Assembly: GCF_020253645.1 (NCBI RefSeq)
Contig: NZ_JADCBG010000066.1
Span: forward strand, 1 to 64,000
Origin: Phenylobacterium sp.
GTDB taxonomy: Bacteria > Pseudomonadota > Alphaproteobacteria > Caulobacterales > Caulobacteraceae
Direction: 5' to 3'
DNA: 64,000 nucleotides
Part shown: in pieces, positions 56,279 to 64,000 of the stretch
Numbering within the stretch: the first letter of the stretch is position 1
Layout: every line of letters starts with the position of its first letter
The notes under the pieces: generated by a model
Seen by the model: the letters and a program-made list of their open reading frames with translations, nothing else
The model's database searches: none
What the model was told of the DNA's origin: nothing
Translations under genes and position numbers: made by a program

Positions 56279-56707
56279 ATGCTCGTTCGCTGCCTCTATG
56301 CAAGCCGACCCGCCGAGGCCATGAGCGGCCCCCTGCTCGATGCGATCCTCGACCAGTGTCGCCGGAATAACCCGCGACAGGGCGTAACGGGTCTGCTCTG
56401 CGTGGCGGATGACCTATTCATCCAGGTCCTCGAGGGCGGCCGGGACGAAGTCTGCGAGATCTTCAACGCCATCGTGCGGGACGACCGGCACAAGAATGTC
56501 CGGCTGCTGTCCTACGAGGAGATCACCGAGCGCCGGTTCGGCAACTGGACCATGGGCCATGTGTCCATTTCCCGGGTCAATCCTTCCCTGCTGCTGAAGT
56601 ATTTCAAGCGGGTGGAACTCGACCCCTTCGATGGCCCAGGCCAGGCGACCCTGGCCCTTCTGGGAGAACTTGTCGCGACGGCGTCCATCATCACGCGCGG
56701 AGACTAG
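56279..56707 (+). CDS. BLUF-domain blue-light sensor protein
   Basis: 142 residues, a single BLUF domain plus a short helical tail. The flavin-site residues are all present with the spacing of AppA: Tyr7 in LYAS, Asn31 in RRNNPRQGVTG, Gln49 in FIQVLEGG, and Trp90-x-Met92 in GNWTMG. It should bind FAD and show a blue-light red shift. There is no output domain, so it must act through a partner protein. Five bases separate it from folE, implying co-transcription. Confidence 0.93.
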   Translation: MLVRCLYASRPAEAMSGPLLDAILDQCRRNNPRQGVTGLLCVADDLFIQVLEGGRDEVCEIFNAIVRDDRHKNVRLLSYEEITERRFGNWTMGHVSISRVNPSLLLKYFKRVELDPFDGPGQATLALLGELVATASIITRGD

Positions 56708-56708
56708 C

Positions 56709-56724
56709 AGGCCTCCGCCGGCCT
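56709..56724 (+). terminator. Hairpin after the BLUF gene
   Basis: AGGCC-TCCGCC-GGCCT followed by TCT begins one base after the BLUF stop. The remaining 120 bases up to the convergent carboxypeptidase gene include a second CAGAC/GTCTG inverted repeat near 56767. Termination is plausible. Confidence 0.45.
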
Positions 56725-56844
56725 TCTCCGTCATGCAGCGCGCCTCAAGGATGGAGGTCCGGCCCGCAGACCGTTGACGGGGTCTGTGGCCGTGCGGTCA
56801 TCCCGCAGGGCGGGAGCGGAGTTCAGGCGCCGCCGTTGAGCCGC

Positions 56845-58158
56845 TCAGGCTGAGGGCGGGAGCACCATGCACGGCTGGCCACGGCTCTTCAGGGCGCGGC
56901 AGGCGGCCCGAGCCTCGGCTTCGGAGTATCCGGTGAACCGGGTCCTCCAGGACGAGCCGGCCCTCTCGGCGCGGCCTGCGGCGTCGAAGTGGGAAGGGGC
57001 CAGCCTTCGGACAATGGAGGCCTGCTTCCGGGCCAGCTCCTGGGACTTGAAGGCGCCCACCTGGACCGACCAACGGCCCGTCTCGCCCCGCGTCGGTTGA
57101 CGGAGCCCGCTGGACGCCCCATCGACGATCTCGAACCCGGAGAGGTTCCGCGGCGGCGGCGCGCTCGTCAGCACCACGCGATCGGGGGGAAGGGCTCCGG
57201 TCTCGGTCCGGGCCTGCGCCAGTCCGACGGCGGGCGCCGCCTCGCTCTCAAAGCTGGCCTGGGCGAACTGGACCCGCTCTCCGCGGTCGCGCCGCTCCGC
57301 CAGGTCGAACGCCGTGAGCATCAGGCTTTCGACCTTCGCGTTCCTGCGGGCGTTGGACGGCCCGCCCAGGACCACCGCGATGAGCCTCCGGTCTCCGCGC
57401 ACCGCAGAAGCCGCCAGATTGTAGCCGGACGCGCTTGTGAAGCCGGTCTTGAGGCCATCCGCCCCGGCCATGCGCCAGAGGAGGCCGTTGTGATTGTTCA
57501 TCCGGCGGCCCTGGAAGGTGAAGCCCTGCTGGCTGAACAGGGCGTAGTGCTGGGGGAAATCCCTCAGGACGGCGCGGGAAAGGATGGCCAGGTCCCGAGC
57601 GGTGCTGACCTGGCGGACATCCGGCAGGCCGGATGCGTTCGTGAAGTGAGTATTCACCATGCCGAGTTCGCGGGCGCGCAGGGTCATCATGGCGGCGAAG
57701 CGTCGCTCGCTGCCCTCGCCGAGCCGCTCGGCCAGGGCCACGGCGATGTCGTTGGCCGACTTGATGGCCAGGGCCTGCATGGCTTCGGAAACCGTCAGGG
57801 TGGCCCCGACGGGCAGTCCGAGCTTGGTGGGGCTCTGGGCGGCGGCGCGGGGCGAGATGACGATCGGGTCGTCGGGCGACAGGCGGCCGGTGGAGAGGGC
57901 CTCGAAGGTCAGATAGAGGGTCATGACCTTGGTGATCGAGGCGGGATACCGAAGGCTGTCGCCGCGCCGTGAGAAGAGGACCTCCCCGGTCTCGGCATCC
58001 ACCACGACGGCCGCATACCGCATGTCCTGGAAGGGCGGGGTGGGCGCTGCAACCGCGCCGGGAGTGAAGAGTCCGGCGCCGAGGGCGAGGGACAGGGCCG
58101 CCGCAAGCCCGGCGATCCAGGGGCGAGTACGGGCGGGACGGCGATTGGCGGTCGGCAA
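56845..58158 (-). CDS. D-alanyl-D-alanine carboxypeptidase with SPOR domain
   Basis: 437 residues. After a signal peptide (AALSLALGAGLFTPGAVAA), the penicillin-binding fold of family S11 has PASITKVM (SxxK), SAND (SxN) and DGLKTGFT (KTG). The C-terminal 75 residues (GRWSVQVGAFKSQELARKQASIV, AGSSWRTRFTGYSEAEARAACRAL) are a SPOR domain, which binds denuded septal glycan. It trims pentapeptides in the periplasm and is probably directed to the division site. Confidence 0.93.
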   Translation of the reverse strand: MPTANRRPARTRPWIAGLAAALSLALGAGLFTPGAVAAPTPPFQDMRYAAVVVDAETGEVLFSRRGDSLRYPASITKVMTLYLTFEALSTGRLSPDDPIVISPRAAAQSPTKLGLPVGATLTVSEAMQALAIKSANDIAVALAERLGEGSERRFAAMMTLRARELGMVNTHFTNASGLPDVRQVSTARDLAILSRAVLRDFPQHYALFSQQGFTFQGRRMNNHNGLLWRMAGADGLKTGFTSASGYNLAASAVRGDRRLIAVVLGGPSNARRNAKVESLMLTAFDLAERRDRGERVQFAQASFESEAAPAVGLAQARTETGALPPDRVVLTSAPPPRNLSGFEIVDGASSGLRQPTRGETGRWSVQVGAFKSQELARKQASIVRRLAPSHFDAAGRAERAGSSWRTRFTGYSEAEARAACRALKSRGQPCMVLPPSA

Positions 58159-58277
58159 GTCGGGCGTCCCTGTCGTCTCCGGCTCGGCCGGCGGGTTTCA
58201 GGATGAAGGAACATCTTAGACCGCGCCGCATTGCGGGAAAGTAAATTCGACCTGAATCCTCATCACGGCCTGGTTAT

Positions 58278-58324
58278 GTTGCGCTGCACAATCAGCTTGA
58301 CTGCTGCGTTGCAACATGAGATAT
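58278..58324 (+). promoter_or_regulatory. Probable phasin promoter with TGC-rich palindromes
   Basis: TTGACT (58297-58302) and AGATAT (58319-58324) form a sigma70-like pair with a 16-base spacer. The spacer contains the perfect palindrome GTTGCAAC (58308-58315), and GTTGCGCTGCACAA lies just upstream (58278-58291). TGC-rich elements of this kind are what the polyhydroxyalkanoate regulator PhaR is reported to bind, so these are candidate operators. Confidence 0.45.
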
Positions 58325-58428
58325 GGCGGTGCAGCAAAACCGAGCCCCGGGGTGTCCGTCGCAGGCCCCCGGAGTTCAGCCCGAACCTTCCCGGCCCAAA
58401 CACCTGGGCCTGAACCCTGGAGCACCCC

Positions 58429-58866
58429 ATGGCCGCCGCCAAGACCGCCGCACAGTCCGCCGCCGACAAGATCGCCAACGCCGGGAACGAAGCCCTGCGG
58501 GACGCCATGGAAAAGGGCATGGCGGGCCTGAATGACGTGACCGCCCACTCGCGGAAGAACCTGGAGGCCGTCATCGCCTCCGTGACGGCCGCAGCGAAGG
58601 GCGCCGAGGCCCTCGGGTCCGAGGCCGTGACCTTCTCGAAGGCCGCCGTCGAACGCCAGACCGCCGCCGTTCAGTCCCTCTCTGGCGTCCGCAGCGTTCA
58701 AGACCTGATCGAAGTTCAGACTGACCTCGCCAAGACGCACATGGAGGCCTGTGTCGCCCAGATGGGCAAGACCACCGAGCTCATGACGGCCATGTTCCGT
58801 GACGCCTATCAGCCCTTCAGCGCCCGCATGACCGCGGCGGTGGAGAGCCTGCAGTCGGGACGCTGA
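58429..58866 (+). CDS. Phasin family protein
   Basis: 145 residues, almost entirely helical and amphipathic, with RKNLEAVIASVTAAAKGAEALGSEAVTFSKAAVE and RSVQDLIEVQTDLAKTHMEACVAQMGKTTELMTAMFRDAYQP, the core of the alphaproteobacterial phasin family. Phasins coat polyhydroxyalkanoate granules. The gene stands alone with its own promoter candidate and a strong terminator. No PHA synthase is in the window. Confidence 0.9.
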   Translation: MAAAKTAAQSAADKIANAGNEALRDAMEKGMAGLNDVTAHSRKNLEAVIASVTAAAKGAEALGSEAVTFSKAAVERQTAAVQSLSGVRSVQDLIEVQTDLAKTHMEACVAQMGKTTELMTAMFRDAYQPFSARMTAAVESLQSGR

Positions 58867-58900
58867 TCTTCAAGCCCCCTGAGGGCGCCGAAGACTTTCC

Positions 58901-58941
58901 AGAGGCGCGGTTCCTTCGCGGGGGCCGCGCCTCTTTCGTTT
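58901..58941 (+). terminator. Rho-independent terminator of the phasin gene
   Basis: AGAGGCGCGG pairs with CCGCGCCTCT over ten bases around a 14-base loop, followed by TTCGTTT. It begins 35 bases after the phasin stop and is the best terminator in the window. Confidence 0.75.
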
Positions 58942-58976
58942 GACTCGGCGGTCACGGCCGTGAAAGTCGGGGCCGC

Positions 58977-59873
58977 ATGCTTCCGACCCTTCGGCAACTC
59001 CAGTACCTCAAGCTCCTGGTGGAGCACGGCGGCTTCGGCAAGGCGGCGGAGGCGGCGCATGTCACCCAGCCCACGCTCTCTGCGGGCATCCAGGAGCTGG
59101 AGAGGATCCTCGGCTCCCCGGTCGTCGACCGGACCCGCTCGGGGGTGATCCTCACCGACGCGGGCGAGGCCGCCCTGGCCAAGGCCCGGATCATCCTCAA
59201 CGAGGCGGACGAACTGGTCCAGGCGGCGCGCAGCGCCGGCCAGCCCCTGACGGGCCGATTTCGCCTCGGTGTGATCCCGACCATCGCCCCCTTCCTCCTT
59301 CCCAGGGCCCTGCCCCTGCTGAGGTCGAGGTTCCCCGACCTGCGGCTGTACCTGAAGGAAGACCTGACCCAGAGGCTGATCGCCGCCCTGAAGTCCGGAC
59401 ATCTCGACGCCGCTCTCATCGCCCTGCCCTTCGACCTTTCGGGGCTGGAGTGCGCCCACGTCTCCGATGACGAGATTCTCGCCGCACTGCCGGCGGGTCA
59501 CCGGCTTGCGGCGCAGGATCGCACCCGGCCTTCGGAGCTCGAGGAAGGCGACCTGATCCTCCTTGAGGATGGACATTGCCTGCGCGACCACGCCCTGGCC
59601 GCCTGCGGCCTGAGACCGCCGCGCGCGGGCGACACGTCAATGACCTTCGCCGCCACCTCCCTGCCGACCCTGGTCCAGATGGTGGGATCCGGTCTGGGGG
59701 TCACCTTCCTGCCTTCCATGGCCGTCGCGGCGGGCCTGACAGAAGGGGCGTCCATCGAGATCCGACCCCTGCAGGCAGAGGATCCCACCCGCGAGATCGT
59801 CGTCGCCTGGCGGTCCGGATCCATCCGCGGCGCCGAGGGCCGGCTGCTCGCCGAGACCCTTCGGCAGGCCTGA
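58977..59873 (+). CDS. oxyR: Hydrogen-peroxide-sensing LysR regulator OxyR
   Basis: 298 residues: an N-terminal LysR helix-turn-helix (FGKAAEAAHVTQPTLSAGIQELERILG) and an effector domain with LLEDGHCLRDHALAACG. Cys201 and Cys210 match the redox pair C199/C208 of E. coli OxyR, so disulfide activation by peroxide is expected. No catalase or peroxiredoxin gene is adjacent. The stop codon touches that of the convergent S9 peptidase with no base in between. Confidence 0.92.
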   Translation: MLPTLRQLQYLKLLVEHGGFGKAAEAAHVTQPTLSAGIQELERILGSPVVDRTRSGVILTDAGEAALAKARIILNEADELVQAARSAGQPLTGRFRLGVIPTIAPFLLPRALPLLRSRFPDLRLYLKEDLTQRLIAALKSGHLDAALIALPFDLSGLECAHVSDDEILAALPAGHRLAAQDRTRPSELEEGDLILLEDGHCLRDHALAACGLRPPRAGDTSMTFAATSLPTLVQMVGSGLGVTFLPSMAVAAGLTEGASIEIRPLQAEDPTREIVVAWRSGSIRGAEGRLLAETLRQA

Positions 59874-61952
59874 TCAGTCCATCAGCCGGCGGGCGAGATA
59901 GACATAGTGCCGGGCCCAGCGCCGGGCGTTCAGCTCAGGGTCGGAGTCGTTGGAATGCCCGCCCAGGGTCTGCTCGTGGTAAAGATAGGGGACCCCCAGC
60001 GCTTCGAGCCGGGCCGCGAACTTGCGGGCGTGCCCCGGATGGACCCGGTCATCGCGCGTGTTGGTGGTGATGTAGGCCTCGGGGTAGGCGACTCCGGGCT
60101 TGAGGGCCTGGTAGCCCGAGTACCTGGCGATGAAGGCCGCGTCCGCCGGGACATCCGGGTCGCCGTACTCGCCGACCCACGAGGCGCCCGCCGAGAGCTT
60201 GTGGTAGCGCAGCATGTCCACGAGCGGGCTTTCCACCACCACGGCGTTCCAGAGCCCGGGATTCTGGGTCATGGAGACCGTCGTCAGGACGCCGCCGTTT
60301 GATCGGCCATAGATGCCGAGGCGACGCGGCGATGTCAGCCCCCGGGCCGAAAGGTCCCTCGCCACCGCCGCGAAGTCGTCAAAGGCCAGCTGGCGCTTCT
60401 CGCGCAGGACCGACTGGTGCCAGGCGGGCCCGAACTCGCCCCCGCCCCGGATGTTGGCGATCACATAGGCGCCGCCGCGCGACAGCCACAGGCGGCCCAT
60501 CTCCGGCATGTAGACGGGGGGCTTGGCGATCTCGAAGCCGCCATAGCCATACATCAGGGTGGGGGTGGAGCCATCCTTACGGGCGTCAGGCGGCGAGACC
60601 ACGAAGTAAGGAATCCGGGCCCCGTCGCTGGAAGTCGCCCAGTACTGGGCCACGCGGGCGCCCTCGGTCGGGAAGCGCGGAGGCAGGGCTGCGACCCGGG
60701 TCGACTCTCCGGTGGCGGCGTCGACCCGCCAGAGCGAGGGGGGATCAAGGAAGCCCTCCGCGGAGATCATGACGACATCGTCGACCTCGCTGGCCGAGAC
60801 CACCTGGAAGGTGGCGTCCTTCGGCAGGGCCAGCCGCTCGGCCGTCCACCGGCCGCCGGTCATGTCGAAGACCTCCACCGCGCCCCTCACATCATCCAGC
60901 AGATTGATGACCACGAGGCCGGCCGTCACCCTCACGTCCTGGACAGCCTGGCGGGGACCGGGTGCGAAGACAAGTTCGGGCGCCCCGCCCGGATCGTCGC
61001 GGCGCAGGGCCACCACTGATCCGGCTCCAAAGCCCTTCCAGTCCTCCTTGATGATGAAGATCATCCGCCCCTGAGCCGAGCCCTGGTAGGTCGTCCGGAG
61101 CGGCAGGGGCAGACGGATCAGGCGGCCGTCTCGCCAGAGGCTGAACTCGGACCGGAAGAAGTCCACCGCCCGATTGACCACGAGACCCCTGGCCTGCCCG
61201 TCCTCGCCCCGCAGGACGGCGGCGCTGACCCCAACGTCGGAGGGCTGTCCGCGGAAAATCTCCCGGGTCTGACCGCGGCGGTCCACCGTCCTGACGACAA
61301 AGGGATATCCCGAGGCCGTGATCTCTTCCGGGGTCCAGTCGCGTGCGACGACCAGGGTGTCGACATCCAGCCAGTCCAAGGTCAGCTTGAAGGCCGGGAA
61401 GCGGAACCCGCCCTCCACGAAGGTGCGGCGGGCGATGTCGAACTCGCGGATCTCCACGGCGTCGCCGCCCCCGTCGGACAGCCGGACGAGGCATCGGGTT
61501 GCAGCAGGGGGCAGGCAGGTCGCGCCCTTGAAGATCCAGTTCCGCCCCTCGGCCTTCGACAGGGCGTCGAGGTCCAGGAGGGTGGTCCATTGCGGCCGGC
61601 CTGCGGCGTAGGCTGCGGCGTCCGAGGTGCGCCAGATTCCCTGAACGTGGGAGGCGTCCTGCCAGAGGTTGTCCACCGCCGCGCCGCGGAGTTCCGGCCA
61701 GGCGATCCGGTCCGGCGCCGTGAAGATTGCGCGCGCTTCCTGCAGGAAGACGGCATAGCGGGGATCACCTTCGAGGACCTCTGCAGTACGGGCGTTCTGG
61801 CGGTTCACCCATTCCAGCGCCCTCGGGGACTCGATGTCCTCGAGCCAGAGGAAGGGATCCTCGGCCTGCGCCGCAGCAGGCGGGCCGGCGAGGGCCAGGG
61901 CCAGGAGGAGGGTGCGGAGGGCGTCGCCCAGGAGCTTCAAATGCGTCTTCAT
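59874..61952 (-). CDS. Prolyl oligopeptidase family serine peptidase (S9)
   Basis: 692 residues with a signal peptide (LLLALALAGPPAAAQAE), so periplasmic. An N-terminal beta-propeller precedes the alpha/beta hydrolase domain: IYGRSNGGVLTT holds the catalytic Ser, with Arg in place of the usual Gly before it, VHPGHARKFAARL the Asp region, and TLGGHSND the His. It cleaves after Pro in short peptides. I used the ATG at 61952, which gives a proper signal peptide; the upstream residues of the ORF overlap the dapF start. Confidence 0.92.
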   Translation of the reverse strand: MKTHLKLLGDALRTLLLALALAGPPAAAQAEDPFLWLEDIESPRALEWVNRQNARTAEVLEGDPRYAVFLQEARAIFTAPDRIAWPELRGAAVDNLWQDASHVQGIWRTSDAAAYAAGRPQWTTLLDLDALSKAEGRNWIFKGATCLPPAATRCLVRLSDGGGDAVEIREFDIARRTFVEGGFRFPAFKLTLDWLDVDTLVVARDWTPEEITASGYPFVVRTVDRRGQTREIFRGQPSDVGVSAAVLRGEDGQARGLVVNRAVDFFRSEFSLWRDGRLIRLPLPLRTTYQGSAQGRMIFIIKEDWKGFGAGSVVALRRDDPGGAPELVFAPGPRQAVQDVRVTAGLVVINLLDDVRGAVEVFDMTGGRWTAERLALPKDATFQVVSASEVDDVVMISAEGFLDPPSLWRVDAATGESTRVAALPPRFPTEGARVAQYWATSSDGARIPYFVVSPPDARKDGSTPTLMYGYGGFEIAKPPVYMPEMGRLWLSRGGAYVIANIRGGGEFGPAWHQSVLREKRQLAFDDFAAVARDLSARGLTSPRRLGIYGRSNGGVLTTVSMTQNPGLWNAVVVESPLVDMLRYHKLSAGASWVGEYGDPDVPADAAFIARYSGYQALKPGVAYPEAYITTNTRDDRVHPGHARKFAARLEALGVPYLYHEQTLGGHSNDSDPELNARRWARHYVYLARRLMD

Positions 61953-62031
61953 GGCCGTCTTCTTGCGCAAAGGCTCGCCAATGTCTTCTGAAAGTCGCCC
62001 GGAAGACGCCGGCGGACTATATAGGAGCGCC

Positions 62032-62844
62032 ATGGAGCGCCCCTTCCTGAAAATGAACGGCCTTGGCAACGACTTCATCGTCGTGGACGCCCGCAGCGAG
62101 GCCTATGACCCGCACCCGGACCAGATCCGGCGGCTGGCCTCGCGGTCGGCGGGGATCGGCTGCGACCAGTTCGTGGTGATCGGGCCATCCGAGGCGGCGG
62201 ACGCCTCCGTTCGCTTCTGGAACCCGGATGGCGGCGAGGCCGGCGCCTGCGGCAACGCGACGCGCTGCGTCGCCTGGCGGTTGATGGAGGAGTCGGGCGC
62301 AGACGAGGTCCGCCTCGCCACCACCGGCGGTCTGCTTCACGCTTGGCGCCGGGGCGACCTGCGGGTGTCGGTGGACATGGGCCGTCCGCGCCTCCATTGG
62401 CGGGCCATTCCGCTGTCGGGTCCCGCCGACACCCTGTCCGTGACCGTGCCCGAGGCTCCGGAACCTGGCCCGGCGACCTGCGTCTCCATGGGAAATCCCC
62501 ACGCTGTCTTCTTCGTCCCCTCCGCCGAGGCCGTGGACGCCGTCCGGATTGGCCCGGCCGTGGAGACCAGCGCCCTTTTCCCCGAACGCGTCAATGTGGG
62601 TTTCGCCGAGGTCCGCACCCGCACCCGCGTCCGCCTGCGGGTCTGGGAGCGGGCCGCGGGCCTGACCCGGGCCTGCGGCTCCGGCGCCTGCGCCGCCCTT
62701 GTGGCCGGGGTCCGGAGGGGCCTGCTGGATCCGGCCGCCCGGCTGGAGCTGGATGGCGGCGAGCTGGAGATCGTCTGGGGCGCCGACGGCCATGTCCTGA
62801 TGACCGGGGACGTCGAGCTTGAGTACGAGGGCCGGCTGCCATGA
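62032..62844 (+). CDS. dapF: Diaminopimelate epimerase
   Basis: 270 residues. KMNGLGNDFIVVD opens the fold; the two catalytic Cys residues are in GGEAGACGNATRC and TRACGSGACAALVAG. It turns LL-DAP into meso-DAP for lysine and peptidoglycan. TATATAGGAGCGCC directly precedes the ATG, supplying a ribosome binding site. The stop overlaps the mtaB start (ATGA). Confidence 0.97.
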   Translation: MERPFLKMNGLGNDFIVVDARSEAYDPHPDQIRRLASRSAGIGCDQFVVIGPSEAADASVRFWNPDGGEAGACGNATRCVAWRLMEESGADEVRLATTGGLLHAWRRGDLRVSVDMGRPRLHWRAIPLSGPADTLSVTVPEAPEPGPATCVSMGNPHAVFFVPSAEAVDAVRIGPAVETSALFPERVNVGFAEVRTRTRVRLRVWERAAGLTRACGSGACAALVAGVRRGLLDPAARLELDGGELEIVWGADGHVLMTGDVELEYEGRLP

Positions 62845-64000
62845 GCGGGTCCGAGGTCCGCGTGGTCACCTTCGGGTGCCGTCTGAACGCCTACGAGAGT
62901 GAGGTGATCCGCGCCCGTGCGGCCGAGGACGGCGTGACGGACGCGGTGGTCTTCAACACCTGCGCGGTGACCGGCGAGGCCGTGCGTCAGGCCCGCCAGG
63001 CCATCCGCAAGGCGCGCCGGGAAACCCCAGGCGCCCGGCTCATCGTCACCGGCTGCGCCGCCCAGATCGAGCCCGGGACCTTCGCCGCCATGCCGGAGGT
63101 GGACCTCGTGCTCGGCAACGCCGACAAGGCGCGGCCCGGCGCCCTCTCGCCGCAGGCGGAGGGTCCCCGTGTCCGCGTCAACGACATCATGAGCGTGCGC
63201 GAGACCGCCGGCCACCTGATCGCCGGGGTCCGCGACCGGGCCCGGGCCTATGTCGAGGTCCAGAACGGCTGTGACCACCGCTGCACCTTCTGCGTGATTC
63301 CCTTCGGCCGGGGGAACTCGCGCTCCGTTCCCGCCGGCGAGGTGGTGGAGCAGGTCCGCCGGCTCACCGCCGAGGGTTGCCGGGAGGTGGTGCTGACCGG
63401 CGTCGACGTCACAAGCTGGGGGGCGGATCTGCCGGGCGCGCCCTCGCTGGGCCAGCTGGCGGGCCGGATCCTTCGCCTCGTCCCGGACCTGCCGCGCCTG
63501 CGCCTGTCTTCCATCGACGCCGCCGAGATCGACCCGGACCTGATGGCGCTCCTGGCCGGCGAGCCCCGCCTCATGCCCCACCTGCACCTGTCCCTTCAGG
63601 CGGGCGACGACATGATCCTGAAGCGGATGAAGCGACGCCACAACAGGGCCGATGCGCTCAGGCTCGTCGCCGACGTCCGCGCCGTACGGCCAGACACCGC
63701 CTTTGGCGCGGACCTGATCGCAGGCTTCCCGACCGAGACCGAGGCCATGTTCCGCAACACCCTCGAACTTGTCGAGGAGGCGGGCCTGGCCTTCCTGCAC
63801 GTCTTTCCCTACAGCCCCCGCCCTGGGACGCCGGCCGCCCGCATGCCGCCGGTTCCCAAGTCCGAGGTGCGCGAGCGCGCGGCCCGGTTGCGGGCCGCGG
63901 GCGAGGCCGCGCTGGCGCGCCATCTCGCCGCACAGGTCGGCCGGGAGGTCAGCGGTCTGGTCGAGCGCCCTGGCCTCGCCCGGGCCGGAGACTTCTCCGA
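62841..64000 (+). CDS. mtaB: tRNA t6A37 methylthiotransferase MtaB (cut by window end)
   Basis: At least 386 residues are visible; the frame is still open at base 64000, which is why the ORF track omits it. The N-terminal UPF0004 domain has VVTFGCRLNAYES, NTCAVTGEAV and VTGCAAQ with the three cluster Cys residues; the radical SAM motif is NGCDHRCTFCVIPFGRG; HLHLSLQAGDD and GADLIAGFPTET follow. MtaB adds methylthio to t6A37 in tRNAs reading ANN codons. Only part of the TRAM region is missing. Confidence 0.95.
   Translation, partial: MSGSEVRVVTFGCRLNAYESEVIRARAAEDGVTDAVVFNTCAVTGEAVRQARQAIRKARRETPGARLIVTGCAAQIEPGTFAAMPEVDLVLGNADKARPGALSPQAEGPRVRVNDIMSVRETAGHLIAGVRDRARAYVEVQNGCDHRCTFCVIPFGRGNSRSVPAGEVVEQVRRLTAEGCREVVLTGVDVTSWGADLPGAPSLGQLAGRILRLVPDLPRLRLSSIDAAEIDPDLMALLAGEPRLMPHLHLSLQAGDDMILKRMKRRHNRADALRLVADVRAVRPDTAFGADLIAGFPTETEAMFRNTLELVEEAGLAFLHVFPYSPRPGTPAARMPPVPKSEVRERAARLRAAGEAALARHLAAQVGREVSGLVERPGLARAGDFS

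Overview
The window is a high-GC (about 70%), gene-dense bacterial chromosome segment from an alphaproteobacterium, most likely Caulobacterales (Caulobacter/Phenylobacterium-like). This is inferred from gene content: a MipZ division-site ATPase next to panC, a ChvI-ChvG two-component pair followed by hprK, a mannose-type EIIA and HPr, a BLUF protein, an aa3-type cytochrome oxidase subunit IV beside a split pntA, and a ruvCAB-ybgC-tolQRAB-pal-cpoB-tilS block. It reads as core chromosome: I see no phage, insertion sequence, integrase or CRISPR. One tRNA gene (Leu, anticodon GAG) is present.

Layout. 1-2636: end of asd, a RarD-type exporter and a flavin monooxygenase-like gene. 2701-9020 (minus): chvI, chvG, hprK, EIIA, ptsH, a CYTH-CHAD gene and ahcY; a palindromic operator candidate lies just upstream of ahcY. 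9131-10384: lipB, a short SpoA/FliN-like gene and tRNA-Leu. 10450-18384: mgtE, then the leucine-catabolism genes isovaleryl-CoA dehydrogenase, methylcrotonyl-CoA carboxylase beta and methylglutaconyl-CoA hydratase, interrupted on the minus strand by an O-methyltransferase with an unusual leader and a patatin-like protein. 18317-21389: a truncated VOC gene, then a dehydrogenase, a hydrolase and an SDR gene. 21390-21748: two tandem copies of a 107-bp palindrome-rich repeat. 21749-24001: yebC, an M50 protease and a pantothenate-kinase-like gene. 24085-32930: ruvCAB and the Tol-Pal operon through tilS. 32914-39225 (minus): two hydrolases, a lipoprotein, the transhydrogenase genes pntAA-pntAB-pntB, an oxidase subunit and a thioesterase. 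39334-42134: a pair of amidohydrolases, the second without recognisable metal ligands. 42187-46226: an M3 peptidase, a DUF6491 protein, a racemase and a D-cysteine desulfhydrase/cysteate lyase-type enzyme. 46338-50620: an ABC ATPase, an FtsX-type permease and a Tat-exported lipocalin-like protein. 50875-53153: methylcrotonyl-CoA carboxylase alpha and DUF1489. 53160-55447: panC diverging from mipZ and a membrane J-domain gene. 55572-58158: folE, a BLUF photosensor, and a D,D-carboxypeptidase with a SPOR domain. 58429-64000: phasin, OxyR, an S9 peptidase, dapF and mtaB (cut by the window end).

The genes fall into clear functional groups: envelope integrity (Tol-Pal, ChvGI, carboxypeptidase), PTS phosphorelay signalling, leucine degradation split over two loci 33 kb apart, recombination repair (RuvCAB), methyl-cycle detoxification (AhcY) and cell division (MipZ).

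The most unusual element is a 20-codon ORF at 13908-13970 whose Shine-Dalgarno sequence pairs with 15 consecutive bases of the 16S rRNA 3' tail. It lies in the leader of the O-methyltransferase and is followed by a GC-rich hairpin. Other points of interest are the ahcY operator, the ligand-less amidohydrolase partner, the FolE-BLUF pair and the tandem repeats. No database search was possible; family names rest on motifs and remembered family features.
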